DNA of 34,477 nt. Source: Bacteroidales bacterium UBA4621 (GTDB lineage Bacteria; Bacteroidota; Bacteroidia; Bacteroidales; Paludibacteraceae). A program made the position numbers and the translations under genes. Shown in pieces: positions 15,927 to 24,075 of the stretch. Position 1 is the stretch's first letter, and each line of letters begins with the position of its first letter. The stretch is from positions 15,501-49,977 of the forward strand of contig DGIN01000081.1 in NCBI GenBank assembly GCA_002387325.1, given 5' to 3'. The notes beneath the pieces are model-generated. The model ran no database searches, was not told the DNA's origin, and saw only the letters and a list, made by a program, of their open reading frames with translations.

Positions 15927-16919
15927 TTACTCCGTAGTACGATAACGCGAGATATCCATACCGAATGCCAAACCGTTACGCTCAAGCAACTCATCCAACT
16001 CGGTAAGAGATTTTTTACCGAAATTGCGGAACTTAAGCAGGTCGGAACGATGATACTTGACCAACTCACCCAAAGTCTCCACTTCTGCCGCTTTCAAGCA
16101 ATTGAGAGCACGGACACTAAGATCCATATCTTGAAGTTTCTGGTTGAGCAACTGACGCATACGCAGCATCTCCTCATCTAAAGCACTGCTGTTCTTCTTA
16201 GTGTCTTCCTCAAGAACAATGCGTTCGTCCGAGAAAAGCATAAAGTGATAAATCAGAATTTTAGCAGCCTCTGTAAGAGCCTTCTGCGGAGTTATAGAGC
16301 CATCGGTTGTAATCTCAATTGTCAGTTTCTCATAGTCGGTACGCTGCTCAACACGGAACTGATCAACCGAAATCATAACATTGCGGATAGGCGTGTAGAT
16401 AGAGTCGATAGCGAGAACGCCGATGGGATCATCAGCGTGACGGTTCTCATCTCCCGGTACATAGCCACGTCCCTTATTGATAGTTAATTCTATCTCAAAA
16501 TCAGCGACCTCATCCATCTCCGCAAGTTGCAATTCAGGATTAAGCACTTCAAAGTTCTGAAGAGCCGAGTTCAACTCACCTGCCAAGAATGTTTTGGCAT
16601 TCGAGATATGGAGTTTTACGGTCTCCCCATTGGCTTCCGAGCCCTCCTTACGAATAAAGCGAACCTGTTTAAGATTGAGGATGAGATTGGTTACATCAGT
16701 GATAACACCGGGGATAGTAGCAAATTCATGATCAATACCGCTGATCTTGACAGCGCAAATAGCATATCCTTCAAGTGAGCCAAGCAGCACACGACGGATA
16801 GCATTGCCTATCGTAATACCATACCCCGGTTCGAGAGGACGAAACTCAAAAGTTCCTTTCGTCGCACTCGAATCCAACATTATCACCTTATCAGGTTTGA
16901 TGAAATCTAATATTGCCAT
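15927..16919 (-). CDS. rpoA: RNA polymerase alpha subunit
   Basis: RpoA dimerises to nucleate RNA polymerase assembly and contacts upstream promoter DNA and activators. The 330-residue product has the N-terminal assembly domain (about 1-230; the GYAICAVKISGIDHEF and KGRGYVPG motifs are visible), an acidic linker and the C-terminal helix-hairpin-helix domain (about 258-325). The residues used for UP-element DNA in E. coli are kept: R270 and N273 in SVRALNC and K302 in FGKKSL. It lies 11 bases after rpsD and 54 before rplQ, in the standard alpha-operon order. Confidence 0.99.
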   Translation of the reverse strand: MAILDFIKPDKVIMLDSSATKGTFEFRPLEPGYGITIGNAIRRVLLGSLEGYAICAVKISGIDHEFATIPGVITDVTNLILNLKQVRFIRKEGSEANGETVKLHISNAKTFLAGELNSALQNFEVLNPELQLAEMDEVADFEIELTINKGRGYVPGDENRHADDPIGVLAIDSIYTPIRNVMISVDQFRVEQRTDYEKLTIEITTDGSITPQKALTEAAKILIYHFMLFSDERIVLEEDTKKNSSALDEEMLRMRQLLNQKLQDMDLSVRALNCLKAAEVETLGELVKYHRSDLLKFRNFGKKSLTELDELLERNGLAFGMDISRYRTTE

Positions 16920-16930
16920 GAATTTAAAGT

Positions 16931-17539
16931 TTATTGTTTAGAGTACAACTCGACGATTAACTGCTCCTTGATATTCTCAGGAATCTCCTCACGTTGCGGA
17001 ACGTTGAGATACTTACCTGCCTTGTCAGCCTCGTTCCACTCCAACCAACTGTATTTACTATGATTGAAGCCTTCGAGAGAAGCAGCAATAACCTCAAGAG
17101 ACTTTGCCTTTTCACGGACAGCCACTACTTGACCCGGTTTCACCTGATACGAGGGGATGTTTACCACCTTGCCGTCAACGGTGATGTGACGGTGGCTGAC
17201 CATTTGGCGTGCAGCAGCACGAGTAGGAGCGATACCGAGACGATAAACGATGTTATCCAAACGGCTCTCAAGGAGTTGAAGCAGAATTTCACCCGTAATA
17301 CCTTTTGCACGCTGTGCTTGGGCAAAAAGGAGACGGAACTGACGCTCAAGCACACCATAAGTGTACTTCGCTTTTTGTTTCTCTGCTAACTGAGTACCAT
17401 ACTCGGAGTTCTTTTTACGACGGTTGACACCGTGTTGTCCGGGAGCATAGTTGCGTTTATCTAGCACTTTATCCGGACCGAAGATTGGTTCACCGAAACG
17501 ACGTGCAATACGTGATTTTGGACCTGTATATCTTGCCAT
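16931..17539 (-). CDS. rpsD: 30S ribosomal protein S4
   Basis: S4 is a primary 16S rRNA binder that nucleates small-subunit assembly; in many bacteria it also represses the alpha operon. The 202-residue product starts MARYTGPKSRIARRFGEP. Its S4 RNA-binding domain lies at about 93-155 (RLDNIVYRLGIAPTRAAARQ). No cysteines occur in the N-terminal part, so it is the zinc-free form. The frame is open to 17602, but the extra 21 residues have no family match, so I chose ATG 17539. The 157-base gap to rpsK is large for this cluster and holds only short weak hairpins such as AGTGTT/AACACT and CCGAT/ATCGG. Confidence 0.98.
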   Translation of the reverse strand: MARYTGPKSRIARRFGEPIFGPDKVLDKRNYAPGQHGVNRRKKNSEYGTQLAEKQKAKYTYGVLERQFRLLFAQAQRAKGITGEILLQLLESRLDNIVYRLGIAPTRAAARQMVSHRHITVDGKVVNIPSYQVKPGQVVAVREKAKSLEVIAASLEGFNHSKYSWLEWNEADKAGKYLNVPQREEIPENIKEQLIVELYSKQ

Positions 17540-17696
17540 AATTTTTTTGTAAGTTAAAAGGGTTAGTGTTCTTTCAAATGCGAAACACTTTTCATTTTCC
17601 AACTGATTTATTAGCCGATATTTTCATCGCTTAATCGGGGAGGAAAATTTCAGTAGAAACCGTTATTTTTCGCATCATCAGAACCGTACTTAATTA

Positions 17697-18086
17697 TTAA
17701 ACACGGCGACGTTTTGGTGGACGGCAACCATTGTGCGGCATCGGAGTAACATCGATAATCTCCGTAACCTCAATACCAGTTGCGACGCATGCACGGATTG
17801 CAGACTCACGACCTTGTCCCGGACCTTTAACATATGCTTTCACTTTGCGGAGTCCCAAGTCGAAAGCGACTTTACCGCAATCTTGTGCAGCCATTTGTGC
17901 TGCATAGGGAGTATTCTTTTTGGAGCCACGGAAGCCCATCTTGCCTGCCGATGACCATGAGATAACCTGACCATCTGCATTAGCAATAGTAACGATAACA
18001 TTGTTGAAAGAAGACATCACGTGCAGTTGACCGACACCGTCAATCTTTACAACGCGCTTCTTGGTTGCAATTGCTTTCTTTGCCAT
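17697..18086 (-). CDS. rpsK: 30S ribosomal protein S11
   Basis: S11 sits on the platform of the small subunit near the E site and the Shine-Dalgarno cleft. The 129-residue protein shows the conserved GQVISWSSAGKMGFRGSKK and GPGQGRESAIRA segments and ends in the basic motif PHNGCRPPKRRRV. Length and order (rpsM-rpsK-rpsD-rpoA-rplQ) are standard. Confidence 0.99.
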   Translation of the reverse strand: MAKKAIATKKRVVKIDGVGQLHVMSSFNNVIVTIANADGQVISWSSAGKMGFRGSKKNTPYAAQMAAQDCGKVAFDLGLRKVKAYVKGPGQGRESAIRACVATGIEVTEIIDVTPMPHNGCRPPKRRRV

Positions 18087-18133
18087 AATTTGATAGATAT
18101 TATGTATTGGTTTAACTTGCTAATTTGCGAAGA

Positions 18134-18514
18134 TTACTTCGTAGCCTTCTTCTTATTAGCAACGGTTTTCTTTTTACCTTTGCGCGTACGAGCGTTGTTC
18201 TTCGTCGATTGACCACGAACAGGCAAACCGAGACGATGACGAACTCCACGGTAACAACCGATATCCATCAAACGTTTGATGTTGAGTTGAGTTTCCGAAC
18301 GAAGATCACCTTCTACTTTGTACTTAGCACCGATGATCTCACGGATTTTAGCTGCTTGGTCATCCGTCCAATCCTGTACCTTGATGCTTGGGTCAACGCC
18401 TGCCTCTGCCAGAATTTTCTTTGCGCTTGAACGACCTATTCCGTAGATGTAAGTCAAACCGACTTCACCGCATTTATTCTGCGGCAGATCTACACCGACA
18501 ATTCTTATAGCCAT
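18134..18514 (-). CDS. rpsM: 30S ribosomal protein S13
   Basis: S13 forms inter-subunit bridges at the head of the 30S subunit and its tail touches P-site tRNA. The product is 126 residues. It begins MAIRIVGVDLPQNK, has the H2TH-type core (LTYIYGIGRSSAKKIL) and the RGVRHRLGLPVRGQ motif. The tail is lysine-rich (RTRKGKKKTVANKKKATK). It follows rpmJ by 86 bases. Confidence 0.99.
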   Translation of the reverse strand: MAIRIVGVDLPQNKCGEVGLTYIYGIGRSSAKKILAEAGVDPSIKVQDWTDDQAAKIREIIGAKYKVEGDLRSETQLNIKRLMDIGCYRGVRHRLGLPVRGQSTKNNARTRKGKKKTVANKKKATK

Positions 18515-18600
18515 AATTTTAAACTAAAGGATAAATTTGTTTTTAATTGTTTCTAAATTTTGAGAACTGATGTTCTTGACCTGATAGACTCCGATTGCGC

Positions 18601-18717
18601 TTATCCCTGACGCATCTTCATCTTTGGGTCTTTCTTGTTGATTACATACAAGTGGCCTTTGCGACGTACAATTTTGCAGTCCGCATTGCGCTTCTTGATA
18701 GATGCTCTAACTTTCAT
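18601..18717 (-). CDS. rpmJ: 50S ribosomal protein L36, zinc-free form
   Basis: The 38-residue product reads MKVRASIKKRNADCKIVRR and ends KDPKMKMRQG, clear L36. Zinc-ribbon L36 has three Cys and one His as ligands. Here only the cysteine at 14 remains; the other positions carry N11, N27 and M32, so this is the C-minus, zinc-independent form. It lies between infA (23 bases) and rpsM (86 bases), the usual site. Confidence 0.97.
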   Translation of the reverse strand: MKVRASIKKRNADCKIVRRKGHLYVINKKDPKMKMRQG

Positions 18718-18740
18718 TGTTACAGAGTTAGTTTTATTGT

Positions 18741-18959
18741 TTATTTATAACGGAACGAAATACGCCCTTTGGTTAAATCATAAGGACTCATCTCCACTTT
18801 TACACGGTCTCCTGCAAGAATCTTGATGTAATGCATACGCATCTTGCCTGAGATATGCGCTGTGATGAGTGGACCATTTTCGAGTTGAACGCGGAACATC
18901 GCATTCGAGAGAGCCTCGGTTATAACGCCGTCCACTTCGATAGCATCTTGCTTTGCCAT
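18741..18959 (-). CDS. infA: translation initiation factor IF-1
   Basis: IF-1 is a single OB-fold (S1-like) protein that occupies the A site during initiation. The 72-residue product contains MAKQDAIEVDGVITEALSN, the GKMRMHYIKILAGDRVKVE core and the terminal YDLTKGRISFRYK, all typical. It lies 24 bases after map and 23 before rpmJ. Confidence 0.99.
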   Translation of the reverse strand: MAKQDAIEVDGVITEALSNAMFRVQLENGPLITAHISGKMRMHYIKILAGDRVKVEMSPYDLTKGRISFRYK

Positions 18960-18983
18960 ACTAAATGTTGGATTTAACAGTGA

Positions 18984-19769
18984 TTAAATAAAACGGTCTC
19001 CCAAGACCCCCTTAATATAGTCGAACGTAGAAAGAATGTCCGCCTTACCATTGCGCACACACACAGATAATTCATAGTGTGCTGCAGGTTTGCGATCAGC
19101 CGTGCGTGCCGTCCAGCCGTCTTCTTCAATGATTACATTGCGACGTCCGAGACAAATCATCGGTTCAATAGCCAATGTCATACCCGATTTGAGTACAATT
19201 CCGTTGCCACGCCGTCCATAATTGCACACTTCCGGTTCTTCGTGCATTTCGCGTCCGATACCATGTCCCACAAACTCGCGAACCACGGAATACCCTGCAC
19301 GTTCGCAATGTTCTTGGATAGTAGCACCGATGTCTCCAAGACGGCGGCCTGTAACAGCCTGCCCGATACCGAGATATAGTGCTTCTTTAGTCGTACGCAT
19401 CAGTTGCAAAGTTTCCGGTGCCACATTTCCGACAGGGAAAGTATAAGCACTATCCGAACAATATCCTTTCAAGGATATTACAGAATCCACAGAAACAATA
19501 TCTCCATCCTGAAGAATCTGTTTTTCTGACGGAATACCGTGTACAACCTGTTCATTGACCGAAGTACAAAGAGTAGCAGGATATCCTTCGTAGCCAAGGC
19601 AAGCGGGAACACCGCCATTGTCCATAATAAATTCGTAGGCTATCCTGTCCAATTGAGCGGTAGAAACACCCGGCTTAATAGCCTTTGCCACCTCGGCATA
19701 GGTTTTACCCAGCAAGATGTTGCTCTCTCGCATCAGTTCTACTTCTTCGTCAGTCTTAAGGAAAATCAT
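18984..19769 (-). CDS. map: methionine aminopeptidase, type I
   Basis: MAP removes the initiator methionine from nascent proteins. The 261-residue product has the pita-bread fold with all metal ligands: D95, D106 (GYCSDSAYTF), H169 (VGHGIG), E202 (IEPM) and E233 (HYELSV). The substrate histidine H78 (VVHGIP) is also present. There is no N-terminal extension and no type II insertion. It is placed directly after secY (28 bases) with no adk between them, as is common in Bacteroidota. Confidence 0.98.
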   Translation of the reverse strand: MIFLKTDEEVELMRESNILLGKTYAEVAKAIKPGVSTAQLDRIAYEFIMDNGGVPACLGYEGYPATLCTSVNEQVVHGIPSEKQILQDGDIVSVDSVISLKGYCSDSAYTFPVGNVAPETLQLMRTTKEALYLGIGQAVTGRRLGDIGATIQEHCERAGYSVVREFVGHGIGREMHEEPEVCNYGRRGNGIVLKSGMTLAIEPMICLGRRNVIIEEDGWTARTADRKPAAHYELSVCVRNGKADILSTFDYIKGVLGDRFI

Positions 19770-19797
19770 CTTAAAAGATTACCCAAATAGTCCACAA

Positions 19798-21138
19798 TTA
19801 GTAAGCCATTGCGCCGGAACGACCTTTGATACGCATACCCGACTCAAAGAAACCATCATAGTGGCGCATCAGCAAGTGGCTCTCAATCTGTTGGAGTGTA
19901 TCCAAGATAACGCCCACCATAATCAGCAAAGAAGTACCACCGAAGAACTGTGCAAAGCCCATACTCACGCCACAAAGACGTGCAAAAGCAGGCAAAACAG
20001 CAATGACAGCCAACAGGATAGAGCCCGGCAATGTAATACGAGACATTATAGTATCAATGTACTCAGCCGTTTTCTTACCCGGTTTTACACCCGGAATAAA
20101 TCCATTATTCAGTTTCAGATTTTCTGCCATCTGAACAGGGTTGATGATAATAGCGGTGTAAAAATAAGTAAAGAGGATGATGAGTATGGCAAAAACGAGA
20201 TTGTACCAAAAGCCGTCATTATCCATAAATGCTCTTACAAACGCACTACTGCTGTCAGCACGGAAACCAACGATAGCGATAGGAATAAACATAATTGCCT
20301 GAGCAAAAATGATAGGCATCACGTTAGCGGCGTTGACTTTAAGAGGAATGTACTGACGCACACCGCCGTATTGTTTGTTACCTTGAATGCGTTTCGCATA
20401 TTGTACAGGGATTTTACGGGTACCTTGTACCAGCATAATTGCAAAAGCAAACACGAAGAGCAATATGACAATTTCTGCTATGAATACAATCAGACCACCA
20501 CCTGCGTCGTTCAAACGACTGGAAAACTCCTGAATGAGTGCACTCGGGAAACGCGCTATGATACCAATCAAGATGATAAAAGAAATACCATTTCCTACAC
20601 CGCGATCGGTAATACGCTCACCCAACCACATTACGAACATAGAGCCAGCACAGAGGAGGACAGTAGAAGAAATCGTAAACCAGTTGAAACCGATAGCCAA
20701 CGGCTGACCAGCTTGTGCCATCTGTACCGAAAGGTTAACCAAGTAACTCGGTCCCTGGAACAGAAGTATAGCCACGGTCAGATAGCGCGTAATCTGGTTC
20801 ATTTTCTGACGTCCGGATTCGCCTTCTTTCTGCATTTTCTGGAAATAAGGCACTGCAATAGTGAGCAGTTGGATTACAATAGAAGCAGAGATATAAGGCA
20901 TAATACCGAGCGCAAAGATGGATGCATTGGAGAACGCACCACCGGAGAACATATCCAGAAGCGCCATTAAGCCACCTGCTGTCTGCGAGTGCAGGGCAGT
21001 AAGTGCCGCAGGGTCAATACCAGGAAGAACGATGAACGAACCGAAGCGATAGATCAGTACGAACAAAAGCGTGGTCAGCAATCGGTTGCGGAGATCCTCT
21101 ATCTTCCAGATATTCTTACATGTTTCGATAAATTTCAT
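19798..21138 (-). CDS. secY: preprotein translocase subunit SecY
   Basis: SecY is the pore of the Sec translocon in the inner membrane and is needed to export proteins such as the signal-peptide proteins in this window. The 446-residue product has about ten hydrophobic segments. It has the N-terminal amphipathic start (WKIEDLRNRLLTTLLF), the plug region after RFGSFIVLPGID and the conserved PGKKTAEYID loop near 340-350. It lies 68 bases downstream of rplO, with a strong hairpin in the gap. Confidence 0.99.
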   Translation of the reverse strand: MKFIETCKNIWKIEDLRNRLLTTLLFVLIYRFGSFIVLPGIDPAALTALHSQTAGGLMALLDMFSGGAFSNASIFALGIMPYISASIVIQLLTIAVPYFQKMQKEGESGRQKMNQITRYLTVAILLFQGPSYLVNLSVQMAQAGQPLAIGFNWFTISSTVLLCAGSMFVMWLGERITDRGVGNGISFIILIGIIARFPSALIQEFSSRLNDAGGGLIVFIAEIVILLFVFAFAIMLVQGTRKIPVQYAKRIQGNKQYGGVRQYIPLKVNAANVMPIIFAQAIMFIPIAIVGFRADSSSAFVRAFMDNDGFWYNLVFAILIILFTYFYTAIIINPVQMAENLKLNNGFIPGVKPGKKTAEYIDTIMSRITLPGSILLAVIAVLPAFARLCGVSMGFAQFFGGTSLLIMVGVILDTLQQIESHLLMRHYDGFFESGMRIKGRSGAMAY

Positions 21139-21161
21139 ACTTTGCGTTGTTTGCAGAAGTA

Positions 21162-21193
21162 TTCCCGAGCAGGTAACAGAACCTGTTCGGGAA
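21162..21193 (-). promoter_or_regulatory. 13-bp hairpin between rplO and secY
   Basis: TTCCCGAGCAGGT (21162-21174) pairs with ACCTGTTCGGGAA (21181-21193) with one wobble pair and a 6-base loop. There is no U-tract after it on the minus strand, so it is more likely an mRNA processing or stability element, or a secY translation control, than a full terminator. Function is inference. Confidence 0.65.
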
Positions 21194-21206
21194 ACCTCTC
21201 AGTAAA

Positions 21207-21653
21207 TTAGATCTTAACGATAGTACCACCAACAGCCGTGATAGCCTCTTCAGCAGATTTGCTGAATGCGTTCGCCTCGACAGTCAGTTTTGCGGTAAGT
21301 GTACCGTTGCCAAGAATTTTAACAAGGGTTGTCTTGTTGATGAAACCAGCCTCGTGCAATTCGACCAAGCCGATTTTCTCGAGATGCTTTGCATCAGCTA
21401 AAGCCTGAAGAGTAGAGAGGTTGATAGCCTTGTACTCAACGCGGTTGATATTTTTAAAACCGAACTTAGGCAAACGACGCTGCATAGGCATCTGACCGCC
21501 TTCGAAACCAATCTTCTTCGAGTAGCCAGAACGCGATTTTGCACCCTTATGACCACGTGTAGAAGTTCCGCCGAGTCCCGAACCGGCACCACGACCGATA
21601 CGTTTTGCGGTTTTCACCGAACCAGCAGCCGGAGTTAAATTATGTAATTCCAT
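21207..21653 (-). CDS. rplO: 50S ribosomal protein L15
   Basis: L15 is a late-assembly large-subunit protein. The 148-residue product starts MELHNLTPAAGSVKTAKRIG. It has the glycine/arginine-rich extension (RGAGSGLGGTSTRGHKGAK, about 21-39) that penetrates rRNA, then a globular domain ending KSAEEAITAVGGTIVKI. It follows rpmD by 12 bases. Confidence 0.99.
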   Translation of the reverse strand: MELHNLTPAAGSVKTAKRIGRGAGSGLGGTSTRGHKGAKSRSGYSKKIGFEGGQMPMQRRLPKFGFKNINRVEYKAINLSTLQALADAKHLEKIGLVELHEAGFINKTTLVKILGNGTLTAKLTVEANAFSKSAEEAITAVGGTIVKI

Positions 21654-21665
21654 TGCTTTTACGTA

Positions 21666-21842
21666 TTAATCAATTACTTTAACCAAATGTTTTACCTTCT
21701 CCACCATTCCGAGAATAGCAGGAGTAGCCTCGTGTTCCACGATGGCGTTGATTTTACGAAGACCGAGAGCTTCCATAGTAGCCTTCTGTACTTTCGGGCA
21801 GCGGATGATGCTGCGTACTTGTTGAATCTTGATTGTAGCCAT
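21666..21842 (-). CDS. rpmD: 50S ribosomal protein L30
   Basis: A 58-residue reading frame fits exactly between rpsE (11 bases) and rplO (12 bases). It starts MATIKIQQVRSIIRCPK and includes ATMEALGLRKINAIVEHE and GMVEKVKHLVKVID, which are diagnostic of bacterial L30. The length is normal for the short bacterial form. Confidence 0.97.
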   Translation of the reverse strand: MATIKIQQVRSIIRCPKVQKATMEALGLRKINAIVEHEATPAILGMVEKVKHLVKVID

Positions 21843-21853
21843 AGTGATGAGAA

Positions 21854-22360
21854 TTATCCGTTAAACACAGTAGAGAGGCTCACACCGCGGTTCTGGGCAA
21901 CAGTGCGTGCGTCACGCAGTTCTGCGAGAGCGGCAACAGTAGCCTTGACGAGGTTATGAGGGTTGGAAGAGCCTTTTGCCTTAGCGAGCACGTCGGTAAC
22001 GCCGACAGACTCGAGAACGGCACGCATAGCACCACCGGCTTTCACACCGGTACCGTGAGTAGCGGGTTGAATATATACGCGAGCACCGCCAAATTTAGCA
22101 TATTGCTCGTGAGGAATTGTACCATTGAGTACAGGCACCTGGATAAGGTTTTTCTTAGCAGACTCGGTAGCCTTTGCGATAGCAGCGGTAACCTCGCCTG
22201 CTTTACCCAAACCATAGCCAATGATGCCGTTTCCGTCTCCGACAACAACGATGGCTGCAAATGTAAAGGTACGTCCACCTTTCGTAACTTTAGTTACGCG
22301 GTTGACTGCGACAAGGCGCTCCTTGAGTTCCAAGTCTTGTGTTGTTTTAACTCGATTCAT
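21854..22360 (-). CDS. rpsE: 30S ribosomal protein S5
   Basis: S5 lies at the mRNA entry side and is important for decoding accuracy. The 168-residue product has the N-terminal double-stranded-RNA-binding-like domain (KERLVAVNRVTKVTKGGRTFTF at about 13-34, then VVVGDGNGIIGYGLGKA). The C-terminal domain contains GTGVKAGGAMRAVLESVGV and the KGSSNPHNLVKAT segment. Nothing is unusual. Confidence 0.99.
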   Translation of the reverse strand: MNRVKTTQDLELKERLVAVNRVTKVTKGGRTFTFAAIVVVGDGNGIIGYGLGKAGEVTAAIAKATESAKKNLIQVPVLNGTIPHEQYAKFGGARVYIQPATHGTGVKAGGAMRAVLESVGVTDVLAKAKGSSNPHNLVKATVAALAELRDARTVAQNRGVSLSTVFNG

Positions 22361-22375
22361 TGTTAGTCAGCGTGT

Positions 22376-22720
22376 TTAGAATTTGAGACCTGCTTCACGA
22401 GCAGCATCTGCCAATGATTGAACTCGACCATGATAGAGGTAGCCGTTACGATCGAACACTACTTCCTGAATGCCGGCTTTTTGTGCAGCCTCTGCAATCA
22501 TTTTACCTACCTGAGCGGCTTTCTCGCTCTTAGTCATTTTATCTTTAATTCCGAGAGATGAAGCATTAGCGAGTGTAACCCCCTTGAGATCATCGATCAC
22601 CTGAGCGTAAATTTGGCTGTTGCTACGGAATACTGTCAGACGAGGACGTTCAGCAGTACCCGATACTTTTGTACGGATAGATGCTTTAATTTTAAGTCTT
22701 CTTGCAATTTTCTGATTCAT
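22376..22720 (-). CDS. rplR: 50S ribosomal protein L18
   Basis: L18 binds 5S rRNA in the central protuberance with L5. The 114-residue product shows RPRLTVFRSNSQIYAQVIDD (about 25-44) and ends with FDRNGYLYHGRVQSLADAAREAGLKF, the family signature. A weak purine run (GAAAGGAA) precedes the start. Order rplF-rplR-rpsE is standard. Confidence 0.99.
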   Translation of the reverse strand: MNQKIARRLKIKASIRTKVSGTAERPRLTVFRSNSQIYAQVIDDLKGVTLANASSLGIKDKMTKSEKAAQVGKMIAEAAQKAGIQEVVFDRNGYLYHGRVQSLADAAREAGLKF

Positions 22721-22736
22721 AACTTATTCCTTTCTA

Positions 22737-23294
22737 TTATTTACCAGCCGATTTACCAGCCTTACGACGTACAACTTCACCTTGGAACTTAACACCCTTG
22801 CCTTTGTAAGGTTCAGGACGGCGGAACGAGCGGATTTTAGCGCAAACCTGACCAAGAAGTTGTTTGTCAGCCGATTCCAAGAAAATAAGCGGGTTTTGGT
22901 TACGCTCCGACTTGGTTTCCACCTTAATTTCTTTCGGCAAACCGAGATAGATAGGGTGAGTATAACCCAAAGTAAGGTTCAGTACCTGCGGCTGAAGCAT
23001 TTCCACGCGGAAACCGACACCGACAAGTTCAAGAACTTTCTTATAGCCATCGTGTACACCAACAACCATATTATGAATCAATGCGCGATACAAACCATGT
23101 TTAGCGCGACTTTCTTTTTCGTCATTCGGACGAGTAACGTGGCAAACGCCATCCTCAACGGTAACTGTAATCAAAGGATCAACCACCTGAGTAAGTTCTC
23201 CCTTAGGACCTTTTACGGTTACCACATTTTCGGGGCTAACGGTTACAGTTACGCCTGCAGGGATTGCGATAGGTAATTTACCAATTCTTGACAT
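22737..23294 (-). CDS. rplF: 50S ribosomal protein L6
   Basis: L6 lies near the GTPase-associated centre. The 185-residue product has two related alpha/beta domains and the signature FRRPEPYKGKGVKFQGEVVRRKAGKSAGK at the C-terminus. It starts MSRIGKLPIAIPAGV. The start is preceded by TAAGGAGGAG (23310-23301), a strong Shine-Dalgarno sequence 7 bases from the ATG. That is rare in this lineage and makes the start certain. Confidence 0.99.
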   Translation of the reverse strand: MSRIGKLPIAIPAGVTVTVSPENVVTVKGPKGELTQVVDPLITVTVEDGVCHVTRPNDEKESRAKHGLYRALIHNMVVGVHDGYKKVLELVGVGFRVEMLQPQVLNLTLGYTHPIYLGLPKEIKVETKSERNQNPLIFLESADKQLLGQVCAKIRSFRRPEPYKGKGVKFQGEVVRRKAGKSAGK

Positions 23295-23300
23295 AGTCTT

Positions 23301-23310
23301 CTCCTCCTTA
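23301..23310 (-). promoter_or_regulatory. strong Shine-Dalgarno sequence of rplF
   Basis: On the minus strand TAAGGAGGAG lies about 7 bases before the rplF ATG, just after the rpsH stop codon. It is one of only three clear Shine-Dalgarno sites in the 33-gene cluster. Confidence 0.75.
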
Positions 23311-23312
23311 CA

Positions 23313-23708
23313 TTAATAAACATAACAAATAACCTCACCACCCAATTGCTGTCCAAGGGCTTCTTTGTTGGTCATCACACCTTTCGAAGTAGAAAGGATG
23401 GCGATACCCAATCCGTTCAGCACGCGCGGCATCTCACGATAGCCCACATACTTACGAAGACCCGGGGTGGATACACGTTGCAAACTCTTGATGGCGTTAA
23501 CTTTGTTAACGGGATCATACTTCAGAGCGATCTTGATTGTGCCCTGAGGTCCATCTTCCACGAACTTGTAAGAGAGGATATAACCTTTCTCAAACAAGAT
23601 ACGAGTGATCTCTTTCTTCAGATTCGAAGCAGGCACCTCAACTACGCGATGACCGGCTTTGATTGCATTTCTGAGACGAGTCAGATAATCTGCGATAGGA
23701 TCTGTCAT
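23313..23708 (-). CDS. rpsH: 30S ribosomal protein S8
   Basis: S8 binds the central domain of 16S rRNA and in E. coli represses the spc operon. The 131-residue product starts MTDPIADYLTRLRNAIKAGH and ends ISTSKGVMTNKEALGQQLGGEVICYVY style, with the STSKG and GGE signatures. It is separated from rpsN by a 367-nt non-coding spacer, which is very unusual for this operon. Confidence 0.99.
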   Translation of the reverse strand: MTDPIADYLTRLRNAIKAGHRVVEVPASNLKKEITRILFEKGYILSYKFVEDGPQGTIKIALKYDPVNKVNAIKSLQRVSTPGLRKYVGYREMPRVLNGLGIAILSTSKGVMTNKEALGQQLGGEVICYVY

Positions 23709-23730
23709 AAATGTTTTGTTGTTAAATTAA

Positions 23731-23745
23731 TCCCGACTGTCGGGA
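23731..23745. repeat. short perfect palindrome in the rpsN-rpsH spacer
   Basis: TCCCGAC-T-GTCGGGA forms a 7-bp palindrome about 25 bases upstream of the rpsH ATG. It could fold as a hairpin close to the rpsH start or serve as a protein-binding site. No family is recognised. Confidence 0.5.
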
Positions 23746-24028
23746 CAATATTTAATAATAAGTTATTTTTAGTCGCTGACATCTTTACAGATGGCGCAAC
23801 CTTTTCACATCCACAAATATCGTGCCACAATATATTGTAAAACAAACAAACATTAATAGAAAGGTTACTTAAAAGTAGCCTATCCTACTCACATCCTATG
23901 CACATCCTATGCTGAATGGCGCACAAAACATATTTAACATTTATTATCCTACAATGACATAGTGTCAGTCATTTGCAGATAGAGTCGGCAGTTCCAAAGA
24001 GGGAAAATGCCAATGACTATATGGCAGT

Positions 24029-24056
24029 CCCGAAGGAGTAAGGAAACTCCTTCGGG
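24029..24056 (-). promoter_or_regulatory. perfect 11-bp-stem hairpin after rpsN
   Basis: CCCGAAGGAGT (24029-24039) pairs with ACTCCTTCGGG (24046-24056) around AAGGAA, 20 bases past the rpsN stop. Neither strand continues with a clear U-tract, so full termination is doubtful; an attenuator or 3' stabilising hairpin is more likely. Confidence 0.6.
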
Positions 24057-24075
24057 GCGTATAGTTTCAGTACGA

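Larger units (their letters stand above)
23709..24075 (-). other. 367-nt non-coding spacer inside the spc operon
   Basis: I see no gene in this stretch. It contains the 23731-23745 palindrome, a GGTTACT/AGTAGCC hairpin with a 4-base loop (23863-23880), a tandem CACATCCTATG duplication (23890-23911), a TGCCA/TGGCA hairpin (near 24008-24025) and a perfect 11-bp-stem hairpin (24029-24056). Elsewhere from rplC to rplF the gaps are 44 bases or less. No match to the TTTG/TAnnTTTG promoter was found here on the minus strand. It may hold a structured RNA, a regulatory site for rpsH and the genes after it, or a decayed insertion. Confidence 0.6.
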
